Shown one piece after another: positions 26,392 to 36,383 of a DNA stretch of 64,000 nucleotides. A model generated the notes under the pieces. That model did not search any database and was not told where the DNA came from. It saw only the letters and a program-made list of their open reading frames with translations. Both the position numbers and the translations under genes were made by a program. Each line of letters begins with the position of its first letter. The stretch's first letter is position 1. This DNA comes from Vibrio agarivorans. GTDB taxonomy: Bacteria; Pseudomonadota; Gammaproteobacteria; Enterobacterales; Vibrionaceae. The stretch covers positions 1 to 64,000 of the forward strand of contig NZ_JAUFQF010000003.1 of assembly GCF_030409635.1 (NCBI RefSeq), written 5' to 3'.

Positions 26392-27204
26392 ATGTTGAAT
26401 TACGACCACCTTAAACAGCTTGGTATCGACCCTGCGTTCTTCATGGAAGTGACTCGAAACGTCAACGCTACCGCTCGTATGGATAATCCCCATGTTGAAG
26501 AGGATGACAAAGTTTACCAAGAGGCAAGAGGCGAGTTTATCAATGAGCTGCGAGAGAGCTTTGATGGTGATAATGCCCTTCGATGTGAGAAATGCGGTTT
26601 AGTTATTCCATCTGGCTACCACATCCATCATAAAGATGGCGACCATACGAATAACGACAAAAGTAATTTCTCATTGAGAGACCCATTTTGCCACCTATCA
26701 AGCCATTTAGGTTTCGTTGGTGTAAATAATATGGCGTCAGTGGTTTACGTACCGCAAATACCTCAAGCCGTTCTCAATCAAATACAAATTATCAGTTATG
26801 CGTTCGACCATGTAGTGAGTACGGTTAATCAGTCCTCTAAGAAGTTTACCTTACTGAAAAGGCAAAAAGCCGACTTAGATACCTTGATGAGCGCAGTCAA
26901 AGCGACAAAAGGGGTTGTTTATAGAAACTTTCAAACCAACGACCCTCTTCACTTTGCCAACATCTTCGCAATGATGACAGAAGATGAGTATCTGGCTCGG
27001 GCATTCAAAACAGACAGTGCAAATCAACTAGCAGAAATTGGAACATTTGCTGGGCTGAGACTGCTGTTTGAACCCAGTAAATTTGAAACCGAAATCAAAT
27101 CTTTCGCTCGTTATATCCTCATTCAAGACAATGAGACTAATCAACATAATCCTGCAGCGTGGTTTGATGCTGCCAAATTACTAAAACAAAAGAGGCATGG
27201 ATGA
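26392..27204 (+). CDS. dotN: Type IVB protein DotN/IcmJ (TraT)
   Basis: A zinc-binding HNH-like core is visible: C65EKC68, then GYHIHHKDGDHTNND (75-89), then a CH pair at 100-101. DotN of Legionella has such an HNH-type zinc fold without known nuclease use and binds the C-terminal tail of DotL. Here it would be the adaptor for the acidic DotL tail. It is soluble, 270 residues, longer than Legionella IcmJ because of a helical C-terminal part. It overlaps the next gene by four bases (ATGA). Confidence 0.72.
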   Translation: MLNYDHLKQLGIDPAFFMEVTRNVNATARMDNPHVEEDDKVYQEARGEFINELRESFDGDNALRCEKCGLVIPSGYHIHHKDGDHTNNDKSNFSLRDPFCHLSSHLGFVGVNNMASVVYVPQIPQAVLNQIQIISYAFDHVVSTVNQSSKKFTLLKRQKADLDTLMSAVKATKGVVYRNFQTNDPLHFANIFAMMTEDEYLARAFKTDSANQLAEIGTFAGLRLLFEPSKFETEIKSFARYILIQDNETNQHNPAAWFDAAKLLKQKRHG

Positions 27205-28427
27205 ACTTGTCGAGAAAACCATTGATGGCATTTATATGGATAGATGACCCAAAAACTAACCATTACCCTGTGACTGGGTACATGTCTGGGGAAGATAAAC
27301 CTGAGCAGGTAGAACGTGTAAAGATCGCTAATTTGCCGCCTGAGTACACCTACATCACCAACATAAAACCCCACCGCTTTAAAGCGTTGGGGCTAAAGAC
27401 ACAGTACGGGATCAAACATGCTGGCTATTATGGTATTTCAGCGGCTAATATCGCTATTGAGTTGGGCATCACTGAAACGTTATCTGAAAAGCTACCCGTG
27501 TTTTCAACAGTGATAGCCAAAATTGCTGAAAAGCTTTTTGACATGTATCAGGTTGTTCCAACTGATGAGTCCTACACCATCTTGGAGAAGATTCGCGATC
27601 ATATCTACCCAGACCTTACATATCAAACATTGAGGCTCGATGGACGCGAGTCAGAAAGCCTCGGCTACGCAGTTGATAACTCCCTACAAAAGCTTCAATC
27701 GAACAATGTAAAAATAAAACCGTCATCTTCTAACCCAGTGGTTTCAGCCTACTTTCCAAAAACACCGTACTTCTTACATCTACTAGGTCAAAGCTATCCT
27801 ATTCAAGAAGACTACCGAGAAACCACTGAGTTTGACGGACAAAAGATTGGAATGGATGGCAACGAAATCGTTAATGAAGAGACCATTCAAAAGCTCATCG
27901 AATACTCTCAACAGTATGCAGGTTTTATACGCTTTAAAGTGCTGTCGATGGATGCTCGGCACGAGAAATTTGTTCCGCTTGGGAGAGAGATCAGCAAAAG
28001 CTCATATCGTGAATGGGCGGCTATTCCTGAGATCATCGACCTTTGTAATTATGCACTGTTAGAGCTGTATGTGGGGTATGTTACTTTTGCAGAAAAACTG
28101 CCTTTTGCCCCAAACATCCCAGATAACAACGTTAAGTTTCTCTCCTACGTCAACGGCTCAGTCAATGAAGCGCTCTGGCTGTCATTGAGCTACAAGAAAA
28201 CCTCTGAGCGATTCACCTCCCCCATTGCCTCATATATCCGCGCTTATGACCGTATCATGCTACGTCAAGCATCGATGGGTTTAGTGGAAAAAGGTTTTCA
28301 ATTGGTGGGCTTTAGTAATGGCTCTACTCGGTTCATTGTCAACGGTAGAGACGAATGTCAACGCCTCAGACAGCAGATGCCAGCACACGGTTTGATACCA
28401 CAATTGAAACCAGCATTTGAACAATAG
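27201..28427 (+). CDS. Hypothetical protein between DotN and DotO, 408 aa
   Basis: Not recognised. It is a soluble, mixed alpha/beta protein without signal peptide or membrane segment. Overlap with dotN and placement just before dotO strongly suggest a role in the type IVB machine, perhaps as a cytosolic factor of the coupling or ATPase complex. The R64 region has the unassigned traS nearby, but no similarity can be claimed from memory. Confidence 0.7.
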   Translation: MNLSRKPLMAFIWIDDPKTNHYPVTGYMSGEDKPEQVERVKIANLPPEYTYITNIKPHRFKALGLKTQYGIKHAGYYGISAANIAIELGITETLSEKLPVFSTVIAKIAEKLFDMYQVVPTDESYTILEKIRDHIYPDLTYQTLRLDGRESESLGYAVDNSLQKLQSNNVKIKPSSSNPVVSAYFPKTPYFLHLLGQSYPIQEDYRETTEFDGQKIGMDGNEIVNEETIQKLIEYSQQYAGFIRFKVLSMDARHEKFVPLGREISKSSYREWAAIPEIIDLCNYALLELYVGYVTFAEKLPFAPNIPDNNVKFLSYVNGSVNEALWLSLSYKKTSERFTSPIASYIRAYDRIMLRQASMGLVEKGFQLVGFSNGSTRFIVNGRDECQRLRQQMPAHGLIPQLKPAFEQ

Positions 28428-28438
28428 AAGGAATGTGT

Positions 28439-28744
28439 ATGTTTAGTGCAATGAAAAACACTGATGTATTTCACCAGTTAATTCAGAACGATGTCGTATT
28501 TAAACTAGCGGCTTCATATCCGAGTGAGGGAGTAATACAGACCAAAGACCTTATGCAGCTTGAAGAAGCGAGCGCAAATCCAGACGTAAAGGCAGATCTC
28601 ATTAGACAGATATTTCAGGACATCAAAGTACGTGATGATGAGAGGAAAATACAACAGCTCAAATCCAAAGAGTCAGCACAACTGAGTTCAACAGAACGAC
28701 CAGTAGCTCATGTTCAACCGCAAGCACTGAATGTGCTTTACTAA
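28439..28744 (+). CDS. Hypothetical helical protein, 101 aa
   Basis: Not recognised. It is a small, soluble, helix-rich protein, with Lys/Gln/Ser-rich residues in the last third. ATG 28439 (MFSAMKNTD) is chosen because AAGGA is six bases away, whereas the ATG six bases earlier abuts it. It sits 13 bases before dotO and may be a small partner of that ATPase. Confidence 0.6.
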   Translation: MFSAMKNTDVFHQLIQNDVVFKLAASYPSEGVIQTKDLMQLEEASANPDVKADLIRQIFQDIKVRDDERKIQQLKSKESAQLSSTERPVAHVQPQALNVLY

Positions 28745-28757
28745 TCGAGAGCGATAG

Positions 28758-31700
28758 ATGTTTGGATTACCTACTTTCTCACAAGTGACTAACATGCTGG
28801 CTGATGGCATTCAGAATAATGCGTTTAGCCATTGCAATTTAATGTGTATCTCCCAACACAACCCAAATGTGATTATTAACTCTGATGGCTCTGTTTTCAC
28901 CGCAATCGAGATACTCGGTACGCACCGATACTTAACTAATCAGACAGAGGTGAACTTTATTGCTGAGATTGAAGGTAACACCCAAAGCATTTTACGCGAG
29001 CCACATCATACCATTGGTCTCATGTACGTACGCGATCCATCCCGTACCCAAGACCAACTCGATTATTGCTTTCAACCAACCATCGAGACGATTGAACGTC
29101 TCGGGATAGACGCGAGGCACTTTTTTGAATCACAAAAGAGAGACCTTTTGGACAACACTGCTTTTGAACGCACCTTACTGATACTGAAAACCAAAAAACA
29201 GGCAGTTGAAAGTCTGCATTATGAACAACCTGAATTAGCAGGTGAAAAGATTGTAGTCGAGAGCATCCCTGCCGTTGCTCAGAACACGATGATGGATGCG
29301 CTAGAGCTTATTCAACAGCACAACGCATTCGTCAAGGTGATGGTTCAAGCGTTGAGTAACTACCTAGCTCTGAACGAAATAGATGGGGAAACCTATCTTA
29401 AATATTGCAAAGAAGAAGAGAGTCAAACTCCGCTCAATCATTACTGGAAACCGAAAAGCCTCAGTGATGAAGAAGACCTAACGGTGAACAACACTGAGTC
29501 CACATTGATTTCTCACCCTCCCCTTGCCTACCAAATCATTACTGATGATAAAACGCGAGTCAAAAATACAGGAGGTGTGATAGATGCTGGAAACTATTTT
29601 GTCACCACCATTGATAGAGAGTATTTCCATATCTCAAATGACTACTCTACGTTCAATGAATTTCTAAGAGCTTTAGATAGGCGTGTGCCGTTTCGTGCGT
29701 ACTACGAATTGGAAACGGGTACTAAGCAGATCATGACTGAGCTTGGGATTAGGCAGGGCTGGCTTCTGTGGATAATGTTTACAGGTTACGCCAGAAACAT
29801 CCATTCAGCGGCATCAAATCTGGTCATGGAAGCCGATAAAAATAACCGTACCCTACTCAAAGGGACTCTAAGTATCGCTACTTGGGGCGAAACGATTGAG
29901 AAGGTTCAGCAACAAAAGCGAGACATTAATCAGGCATTAATGAGCTGGCGCTCTCTGACACCGCGCAGTCCCAACGACACCTTTGCAGGGTATTACGCAA
30001 CATTACCCGCTTTTTCAAAAAAACAATCATCAAGACCATGTATTCAAATTGCTGACAAACATATCGCAACTTTACCGATAACACGGGCTGCTACACCTAT
30101 CGATCAGGGAGCACTATGCTTAAGTTCACTAGATGGCAAGCCATTTCCGATTGACCCAACAACTGCCAAACAGGATTATCAGGCAAATATGATCGCTGGT
30201 GGGATGTCATCGGGTAAGACCGTGTTTTCATCCGTCTATAACAATGGAATCATGTTCGCTAAAGGCAATATTGCTCTACCACCGCTTGCCTATATCGACT
30301 TTGGCTCTGGTGTACACAACTATCTGAACTCACTTAAGGCTTGGCTACCCGAGAGTCAATTGCACACCATCGTTTGTATTTCACTCATCAATAAGCTCGG
30401 TAATGCAGTCAACATCTTAGAGCCACAATTTGGTCTCAATGTGCTTGAAGAAACTGAAATGGGCTTTGCTAGCTCCCTGTTGTCTCGAATGATCAATGGC
30501 ACATCACCTACACCCGCCAACGGACAGGTATCGAATGCCGTTTATAAAATCATCAACGAATTCTTTGAATATTTCCGAGCCAATCCCTTGCGCTATGACT
30601 CTCGCCTTGGTGAGTATGTGAATGAAGAGCAGCGATTGCATCTCGAAATAAACCAATTGATAGAGACAGGAAAAATCGTGGTGGCTGACAACGAGGTTCT
30701 CAGTTGGTACACCATTCGAGATAAGCTGTTTGCGTTCGATAAGACCACTTACTTTAAACATGCTCGTTTTTGTCACCGCCAAGGCTCGCCTGATTTGCGT
30801 GACCTGTTACGCCTCATGCAGCAATCAGACAGAATGCGTAAAGACTTGCACACATTCAGGTTAGACAGTGCGCCAACGGTCTTCTTGTTTGACCATATCA
30901 TCGCAACACTCGAATCCATCACATCAAGATTCAAAAACGTTCTAGGTAAAAAGTCCCAGTTAGACGTGTCACAAGCACGAGTGGTCGGAGTCGATTTGAA
31001 AGGCGTTGCAGGTGATGGCGAAGATCCTGACACACGATTTATAAAACAAATTTTCGGAATGATTGCGAACCAACTGGCGACCAGAAATTTCTGGCGAGAC
31101 CCAAACACCTTTTTGAAGCTTGTTCCTGAAATCTACCGTTATCACTATCAAACTATTCTGGATGAGGAAGCCGATTTACCCAAACACCGATATATGGACG
31201 AATACAGACAAATGAAATCGGATGAAATGGACGATGTGTTGTCACAGCAAGTACTTATTGCCCGTAAATACTCATTAATCTCAACGCTATCGTCACAGCA
31301 GCTAGATCATGCGCCAAACGACTTTATTAAGCTCGCTACTAACATCTATATGCTGACGTTGACTGACAGTGATGCTCAGGTACTACAAGAGCGCTATTCG
31401 TTGTCTGACTCGTTCGTAGCTGAGATGAAACGCAAGGTACGTAGTGAAGATGGCTTTGGTAGAATCATTTTGTATATAGGCAAATATCGAGGTATCTCGG
31501 GCTACCTTGTCCAATTGTTACGTAACCAAATAACTGCGAGCTACTTATGGAATTTCGCCTCTGATAAAGTTGATGAACAGATCAAATTGCTTTCGCGAAA
31601 ACGTTATGGTGAAAAGACAGCATTTCTACGCTTAGCGAAACAGTTTCCTCACGGTACAGCCAAAGGCGAGATCGAGCGTAGACTCTCATTCACTCAGTTT

Positions 31701-31772
31701 GACGAAAAACCGTTAACCCAACGTGATGTTGTCAACGAAATTGTAGACAGCTTAGCCAACGTAGCTATCTAA
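28758..31772 (+). CDS. dotO: Type IVB ATPase DotO/IcmB (TraU, VirB4-like)
   Basis: A 1004-residue ATPase, the usual family length. Walker A is GGMSSGKT (about 481-488), preceded by YQANMIA as in VirB4-type proteins. A later RVVGVDLKGVAG region and the C-terminal QQLDH and ILYIGKYRG segments fit the TraU/IcmB end. It should form a hexamer at the cytoplasmic base of the secretion system and energise assembly or transport. GAGAGCGATAG precedes the ATG. A T7-N2-A4 motif lies within the gene at 30011-30023. Confidence 0.92.
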   Translation: MFGLPTFSQVTNMLADGIQNNAFSHCNLMCISQHNPNVIINSDGSVFTAIEILGTHRYLTNQTEVNFIAEIEGNTQSILREPHHTIGLMYVRDPSRTQDQLDYCFQPTIETIERLGIDARHFFESQKRDLLDNTAFERTLLILKTKKQAVESLHYEQPELAGEKIVVESIPAVAQNTMMDALELIQQHNAFVKVMVQALSNYLALNEIDGETYLKYCKEEESQTPLNHYWKPKSLSDEEDLTVNNTESTLISHPPLAYQIITDDKTRVKNTGGVIDAGNYFVTTIDREYFHISNDYSTFNEFLRALDRRVPFRAYYELETGTKQIMTELGIRQGWLLWIMFTGYARNIHSAASNLVMEADKNNRTLLKGTLSIATWGETIEKVQQQKRDINQALMSWRSLTPRSPNDTFAGYYATLPAFSKKQSSRPCIQIADKHIATLPITRAATPIDQGALCLSSLDGKPFPIDPTTAKQDYQANMIAGGMSSGKTVFSSVYNNGIMFAKGNIALPPLAYIDFGSGVHNYLNSLKAWLPESQLHTIVCISLINKLGNAVNILEPQFGLNVLEETEMGFASSLLSRMINGTSPTPANGQVSNAVYKIINEFFEYFRANPLRYDSRLGEYVNEEQRLHLEINQLIETGKIVVADNEVLSWYTIRDKLFAFDKTTYFKHARFCHRQGSPDLRDLLRLMQQSDRMRKDLHTFRLDSAPTVFLFDHIIATLESITSRFKNVLGKKSQLDVSQARVVGVDLKGVAGDGEDPDTRFIKQIFGMIANQLATRNFWRDPNTFLKLVPEIYRYHYQTILDEEADLPKHRYMDEYRQMKSDEMDDVLSQQVLIARKYSLISTLSSQQLDHAPNDFIKLATNIYMLTLTDSDAQVLQERYSLSDSFVAEMKRKVRSEDGFGRIILYIGKYRGISGYLVQLLRNQITASYLWNFASDKVDEQIKLLSRKRYGEKTAFLRLAKQFPHGTAKGEIERRLSFTQFDEKPLTQRDVVNEIVDSLANVAI

Positions 31773-31813
31773 TATGAACATCACTTTTAAACAAAAATGG
31801 AAAAGGAGTTTCA

Positions 31814-32416
31814 ATGAGCATGGTGAAATTTAGGCGACACAAAATCGAACTCTTAACTGTCTCTGGGACGGTACTTGAGCAAGGCACTGACTACGAGACA
31901 GACGTTTATTCAACAGGCACGAGAGTACACATCCAAAACGGACATGGTTTTGTAAACAGCCCAAGCATTAGCTCAAGTAGCACAAAACACATCAAGGTTT
32001 GGATACAAACAACAGAAGGTCAAGAGGTCTGTTTGGAAATAGACAATTCGGATATGAACTTCCGTGAGGGACAATCTGTAACCGCAGTTATAGCAGAGGT
32101 CAAAAAGAAAGGCTTAAGGTACGTGGCTGCTATACAGAATAAGACCACTAATACCTCTGAGGTCACAAACCTTAGCAAAGTGCAGAAAGAACTCAAAATT
32201 TTGGATTTGATACCGTCATCGAATGCAGTAGTCCTGCAACTTATACTCGGTTTTCTGGCATTAGTAGTTATAGCAGGGAACTTTAGAGATGTTTCAGATT
32301 TCGTGCCGCCAACACCCTTAATACTTGTGGTTCTGAGGATAATCTGGCTAATGATTAAGAGCCGTTCCAACCAGCGGCATTATAAAAAGGCTATGCTCGA
32401 TGCACTCAACACCTAA
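31814..32416 (+). CDS. Membrane protein with N-terminal beta domain, 200 aa
   Basis: Not recognised functionally. The first 110 residues look like a beta-rich soluble domain with a Gly/Ser stretch (HGFVNSPSISSSS) and VWIQTTEGQEVCLEI. Two membrane helices follow (about 137-155 and 166-180) before a basic end. AAAAGGAG nine bases upstream is a strong site. It lies after dotO and before a terminator, so it ends the transfer operon. Its type resembles accessory cargo genes more than core tra genes, which is a judgement. Confidence 0.6.
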   Translation: MSMVKFRRHKIELLTVSGTVLEQGTDYETDVYSTGTRVHIQNGHGFVNSPSISSSSTKHIKVWIQTTEGQEVCLEIDNSDMNFREGQSVTAVIAEVKKKGLRYVAAIQNKTTNTSEVTNLSKVQKELKILDLIPSSNAVVLQLILGFLALVVIAGNFRDVSDFVPPTPLILVVLRIIWLMIKSRSNQRHYKKAMLDALNT

Positions 32417-32423
32417 TAACAAA

Positions 32424-32447
32424 AGAGAAGCCTCGGCTTCTCTTTTT
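32424..32447 (+). terminator. Rho-independent terminator between convergent genes
   Basis: The 8-base stem AGAGAAGC / GCTTCTCT (32424-32431, 32436-32443) with a CTCG loop is followed by a T run. It starts eight bases after the stop of the membrane protein gene. AACAAAA on the other side gives a partial U run for the minus strand too, so it may serve the convergent gene. Confidence 0.85.
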
Positions 32448-32465
32448 GATGTTTTTGAAAAAAAC

Positions 32466-33230
32466 TCAGGACAAGGCAGAGTCGAAATATTGGACAAATT
32501 GAGAATGGCGCATATCCAGTGAGCCATTAGTTAGCCCCAACGCTGACTCAATCTGTCTGACCGTTAGAGATGCAATAGAATCATTAATGGCTTGGTTATA
32601 CTCAGCAGGTGATAGGCGAACTAAAGACTCAAATGCCTCTAGCGAATCGATGCAAGAGGTTAAGGCTACAATGTCGGTAACGTAGCGCATTGCATAGGAT
32701 AGGTTTTTAGATCTGAACAATGTGATTTGATCACGGTTATAGTAGGTGCGACCAAACTCGAAAAAGGCAGTATCAAAATCAAAATGGGTAACAAAAAGCT
32801 GGCTAAGCGCCTTATAATCATGTGTTCTAAAATATTCCTCATATAATTGAGGCTCGACACCAGAATGTCTCACCACAGCTCGCCTACCACCAGCAAGGCG
32901 TTCTGCAATATAGATATTATTTCTTTGTGACGATTTTTGCTGAGCTATAAAATCGTTGATGTCCATGATGGATTTTAGATCGAGGTAATCAGGGGTCAAT
33001 TGGTGCTGAGACAAGTTGAATGCCTCACATATTATATGTATTAGATTTGAATCGCCTGATATTTCAGATTCCATCGTTTTGTAAAACGTATGTTCCAAAC
33101 TGCTAATCCCTGCGCTTGTTATAAATACTGACGTTTGTAAAAATATGTGAATCATTATGCTACGAACTTTTCTGTATATCAATATTTCATGACGCTGCTT
33201 CAAAAAAAAATGAAGTTCGTCATAAAACAC
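32466..33230 (-). CDS. Hypothetical protein, up to 254 aa
   Basis: Not recognised. It is a soluble, mostly helical protein. The true start is unclear: the longest frame starts at 33230, but residues 1-53 look unlike the rest and no good ribosome site is found there. ATG at about 33155 or 33071, or a TTG with AGGGA upstream, are options. It is the only minus-strand gene between two transfer operons, AT-rich in its 5' part, and bounded by a terminator, so it looks like an inserted accessory gene. Confidence 0.55.
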   Translation of the reverse strand: MFYDELHFFLKQRHEILIYRKVRSIMIHIFLQTSVFITSAGISSLEHTFYKTMESEISGDSNLIHIICEAFNLSQHQLTPDYLDLKSIMDINDFIAQQKSSQRNNIYIAERLAGGRRAVVRHSGVEPQLYEEYFRTHDYKALSQLFVTHFDFDTAFFEFGRTYYNRDQITLFRSKNLSYAMRYVTDIVALTSCIDSLEAFESLVRLSPAEYNQAINDSIASLTVRQIESALGLTNGSLDMRHSQFVQYFDSALS

Positions 33231-33333
33231 GAAGACCCAGCCGCCCCCTACCCCTTATGCAATATGGGGTACAAGCTATTGATAAAAACAACATTTTTTT
33301 ATATTGGCAAAAGCAACCTAAATTGATGTATTC

Positions 33334-33339
33334 TATAAT
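33334..33339 (+). promoter_or_regulatory. Predicted promoter/operator of dotD-dotC-dotB-icmT
   Basis: TATAAT within TGATGTATTCTATAATACAC, 33 bases before the dotD ATG. The arms GTATT / AATAC form an inverted repeat across the -10 box. It is a close match to the element at 36384 and to the consensus TGTRTTYTATAATAYACA. No clear -35 box is present. Confidence 0.55.
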
Positions 33340-33371
33340 ACACAAACCCATATCATGATACGGAGTGCTCT

Positions 33372-33920
33372 ATGAGGGTTAATGTTAAATTTGCGTTACT
33401 AGCAATAGCCATTATCAATACCATTACAGCTTGCTCATCTAGTGTAGCTATCAACGAGACAGCCCCACCATCGAATCAGCAACGAAATCTCATAGATGTA
33501 GAGTTAGAGTCGTTCACACAAGACCTAATTGATGCCAATAATCGGTTGGTTTCGGCACGAAAAACTAAAGTTGATTTACAGTATGAACAACACTCAAAAA
33601 AACTAAAACCAACTAAATTCAGTGGCTTAGACATCAATCGGGATTTCGACTGTACTTGTGATCTCAAAACAGCCCTACAAGTGCTCTCTATCCAGCTTGG
33701 CTGGGACATGAATAAGGTTCTTGAGATTGGCAGAAAACCAGCCCAAGGCGTACCCGTCAGCGTCCAACAGCGAAATCAACCGCTGTCCCTCGTCCTAGAG
33801 TCACTAGACATGCAAGTTGGACATTATGTAGACATACGAATCGATCCCAATTTTGAGTCCATATTAATTGAATACAAATCATTAGATGCCCCAAGGTCAA
33901 CTAGTTATGAAATTAATTAG
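33372..33920 (+). CDS. dotD: Type IVB lipoprotein DotD (TraH)
   Basis: A lipoprotein signal ending at Cys21 (TITAC) should anchor it in the outer membrane. The second half (about residues 85-175) has the secretin-N-like fold of DotD, including CDLKTALQVLSIQLGWDMN and the closing hydrophobic strand. DotD and DotC help place DotH in the outer membrane. It heads the operon with dotC, dotB and icmT, the same order as R64 traH-traK. CGGAG precedes the ATG. Confidence 0.82.
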   Translation: MRVNVKFALLAIAIINTITACSSSVAINETAPPSNQQRNLIDVELESFTQDLIDANNRLVSARKTKVDLQYEQHSKKLKPTKFSGLDINRDFDCTCDLKTALQVLSIQLGWDMNKVLEIGRKPAQGVPVSVQQRNQPLSLVLESLDMQVGHYVDIRIDPNFESILIEYKSLDAPRSTSYEIN

Positions 33921-34917
33921 AGCCATTACTTTTTTTAAAATAATGATATGCACTACGTTTGCATATAGTGCCAATGTTTTGTCCAATGACGGAATAATGC
34001 CACTTAACGAATTAAAAGACCTTAATTCTAATAATGCAGCCTACCTAGAAGAACGTAAACAGAAGTCGGTTTTACAAAAAAAGAAGATACAAATTGCAGG
34101 GGAGTACGCATTTAATCATGGCTACATGACTGAGATGCAGTACCTAGAAACACAGATGATGGCAAACAAACAGCGTTGGGACACACTTCTGGATTTCAGA
34201 CGACTGTCATCACTACTCTCTGATGGGGCTGCCGCTGGAATGTACCTTGTGGGTGGGGTTGTCGATGAGATTGATAGCTCAATTAAAACCGTTGACGATG
34301 AACTCATCATTAGTGGAGATGAGCATTTCAGATATAGAAAAAAACCTACGCTTAGGGTGAGTCCTCCGCATTGGTTCGATTACGTTTTTCCAAATGAACA
34401 TCGAGACCTATCCCCTCCTGCACGTTCCATGCTGCCATCGAACCAAGAAGAGCGTGAGCTATGGAAGCGAGCAACTGAAAAAGGTTGGGAACGTGGAATT
34501 GAGTCAGCACAAGAAGAATACCGCAAGCGTATGAACCACCTTTTCTCTGATCTAATTGGTATTACGAATTACTGGTATCTAGTAGAGGTCGGGATGATCA
34601 CAGAGGTCAACGTTGACTCTACCAATTATCACCTAGAGCACAGAAAACTCGATGGTTTAGAAGAATTGACGATAAACCCAACCACAATCCAAATAACATC
34701 TCAAAGTCAGTTCGTTACTGACACGAGTCAATGGAGTGGGTATGCATCAAGCCAATACATTAATACGAACCGTAAAGATCTGCGTGATTCAATCATCACA
34801 GGGGCTATCGATCTACAGGAAGTACAAAACAGTGATGTCACTATCTATACAACGGAACATGAACAACTGATGGACGAACTCAGAGATGAGCAGTTTAGAA
34901 CTCTCCTATCTAATTAA
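33907..34917 (+). CDS. dotC: Type IVB outer-membrane factor DotC (TraI)
   Basis: Family features include PPARSMLPSNQEERELWKR (about 165-183), then GWERGIESAQEEYRKRMN and LIGITNYWYLVEVGMI, as in DotC. DotC acts with DotD to target DotH. ATG 33907 is chosen: AAGG is ten bases upstream and it gives a signal peptide (ending FAYSA). Unlike Legionella DotC no proper lipobox is visible, only a Cys in the hydrophobic stretch, so it may be a soluble periplasmic form. It overlaps dotD by 14 bases and dotB by about 30. Confidence 0.8.
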   Translation: MKLIRAITFFKIMICTTFAYSANVLSNDGIMPLNELKDLNSNNAAYLEERKQKSVLQKKKIQIAGEYAFNHGYMTEMQYLETQMMANKQRWDTLLDFRRLSSLLSDGAAAGMYLVGGVVDEIDSSIKTVDDELIISGDEHFRYRKKPTLRVSPPHWFDYVFPNEHRDLSPPARSMLPSNQEERELWKRATEKGWERGIESAQEEYRKRMNHLFSDLIGITNYWYLVEVGMITEVNVDSTNYHLEHRKLDGLEELTINPTTIQITSQSQFVTDTSQWSGYASSQYINTNRKDLRDSIITGAIDLQEVQNSDVTIYTTEHEQLMDELRDEQFRTLLSN

Positions 34918-36109
34918 ATCCTATGGTAGTCACGAGCTAAAAAGCACGGGCGCTCCGCAGGTAAGTGATAACTGGTTAATGACTCCCTCGCCCATTATCG
35001 TATCAATGATTGATGCTAATGCGCTGGACGTTATTCTCATCAAAGCTGTTGAGGCTAAATACAGAGACATTTATATTGCCTCAGACAACTATATCAGAGG
35101 ACGAAAGGGGAACAAGTTTCAACTCATCACTAATCGTGAGTTAACTCATAGTGAAGTTGAAACACTCATGGACTCGATGACGGGCAACAAAGTTGGTCGA
35201 GCTTACGGTGGTGAATCAATCAATGATCGCTACATCGTTACTGATCGATTGAACCCCAACAAAAAAACTGCCTTTCGCTATTCTCTAACGACTCATACCA
35301 ATGGTAATTTTCGAGGTCTGGATGTGGCGATTCGCCCAATTCCCGAAGATGTCCCTAAAGCCTCTGATATAGGTATTGAGGGAGAGTTATTAGACCATGT
35401 GGAATCAATGACTCAAGGCATGATACTGCTCATTGGTGGTACAGGTACAGGTAAAACCACGACCCTTGCCGCAATCATGAGGTACATTTTAGAAAAGCCA
35501 TCCCATACCCGAATTTTAGAATATGGTCGCCCACCTGAATATATGTGGCATAACGTACTCATCCATCCGTCCAATGAAATCATTACGTATTCCGTTGCAG
35601 AATCGGGGGAAAGTGGAGGTGACGCTAAAGACTACGAACAAGCAATATCCACTGCTGTACGCAAAGCGCCTACTTGGGTAGCCGTGACGGAAATGACAGA
35701 TCTAGAGTCATTTAAAGCAGGTATCGAATTTAGCAACACAGGTCATATCGTTTCTTCTACGTTACATGCAAACAGTGTCGAGTCAGCGTTCTCTCGAATC
35801 TATATGAAATTCCCATCCTCCGAACGTGAAGCTCTGATGGACAACCTCATTTCTGAAACTGAGATAATGGTTGCGCAAAAACTAGAAGACCGCGTTGGAG
35901 GTGAAATGATAGCTGTTCGAGAACAACTGATACTCACAACAGAGGTAAAAGACACGCTCAAAGACGCAATGGAAAATGGACTCACTGCCCTAAAGCGCTC
36001 AGTCAGGCATCTTCTGGAAATACAGCAAACATCATTCAAACAGGCAGCAGCTAACTTGTACGAACAAGGGCTAATCGATGAAGCAACCCTATCCAAGTAC
36101 ATGAGGTAG
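34886..36109 (+). CDS. dotB: Type IVB ATPase DotB (TraJ, PilT/VirB11 superfamily)
   Basis: An N-terminal domain (to about 150) precedes the RecA-like core with Walker A GGTGTGKT (184-191), an Asp-box-like ILEYGRPPEY, a Walker B-like VAVTEMTD (usual form GE-RD) and the His box TGHIVSSTLHA. It is a hexameric motor that docks on DotO. The length of 407 residues is normal. The start is uncertain: ATG 34886 overlaps dotC by 32 bases, whereas MTPSPIIV at 34979 has AGGTAAG upstream and would shorten the N-terminus by 31 residues. Confidence 0.9.
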   Translation: MSSLELSYLIKSYGSHELKSTGAPQVSDNWLMTPSPIIVSMIDANALDVILIKAVEAKYRDIYIASDNYIRGRKGNKFQLITNRELTHSEVETLMDSMTGNKVGRAYGGESINDRYIVTDRLNPNKKTAFRYSLTTHTNGNFRGLDVAIRPIPEDVPKASDIGIEGELLDHVESMTQGMILLIGGTGTGKTTTLAAIMRYILEKPSHTRILEYGRPPEYMWHNVLIHPSNEIITYSVAESGESGGDAKDYEQAISTAVRKAPTWVAVTEMTDLESFKAGIEFSNTGHIVSSTLHANSVESAFSRIYMKFPSSEREALMDNLISETEIMVAQKLEDRVGGEMIAVREQLILTTEVKDTLKDAMENGLTALKRSVRHLLEIQQTSFKQAAANLYEQGLIDEATLSKYMR

Positions 36110-36112
36110 AAA

Positions 36113-36358
36113 ATGGCAAACACTGACCGAGAGAACCACAAATTTAAGATTTGGATTTTTGATGCTTCCGTACTATTACCCCTACCGATATTGGGGCTAG
36201 TGAAGACCTACGAGTTCTTGATCTTCACAATTATTTGGACAATAGCGTGTGGTATCGCTGGTTTTTTCAATTACTCACTTCTCGACATTGTAAAGCGCAT
36301 CTGGGCAGCGAGAACATCAACATCACACGCGAGACTAAAGAATGACCGACACACGTAA
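36113..36358 (+). CDS. icmT: IcmT-like inner-membrane protein (TraK)
   Basis: A small protein of 81 residues, as expected for IcmT (about 86). The family pattern F-x-I-F-DA-x-x-x-x-P near residues 12-24 is followed by two hydrophobic segments (about 20-32 and 36-52) and a basic end. It follows dotB by three bases as the last gene of the dotD operon, exactly the R64 traH-traI-traJ-traK order. In Legionella IcmT is needed for export or pore formation. Confidence 0.72.
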   Translation: MANTDRENHKFKIWIFDASVLLPLPILGLVKTYEFLIFTIIWTIACGIAGFFNYSLLDIVKRIWAARTSTSHARLKNDRHT

Positions 36359-36383
36359 AAAATTGATTGCATACGATGTGTTT

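Noticed and set aside
33930..33940. TTTTTTTAAAA near the dotC start as another motif copy
   Set aside because: It has T7 followed by only four A, one or two bases short of the T7-N2-A4 rule.
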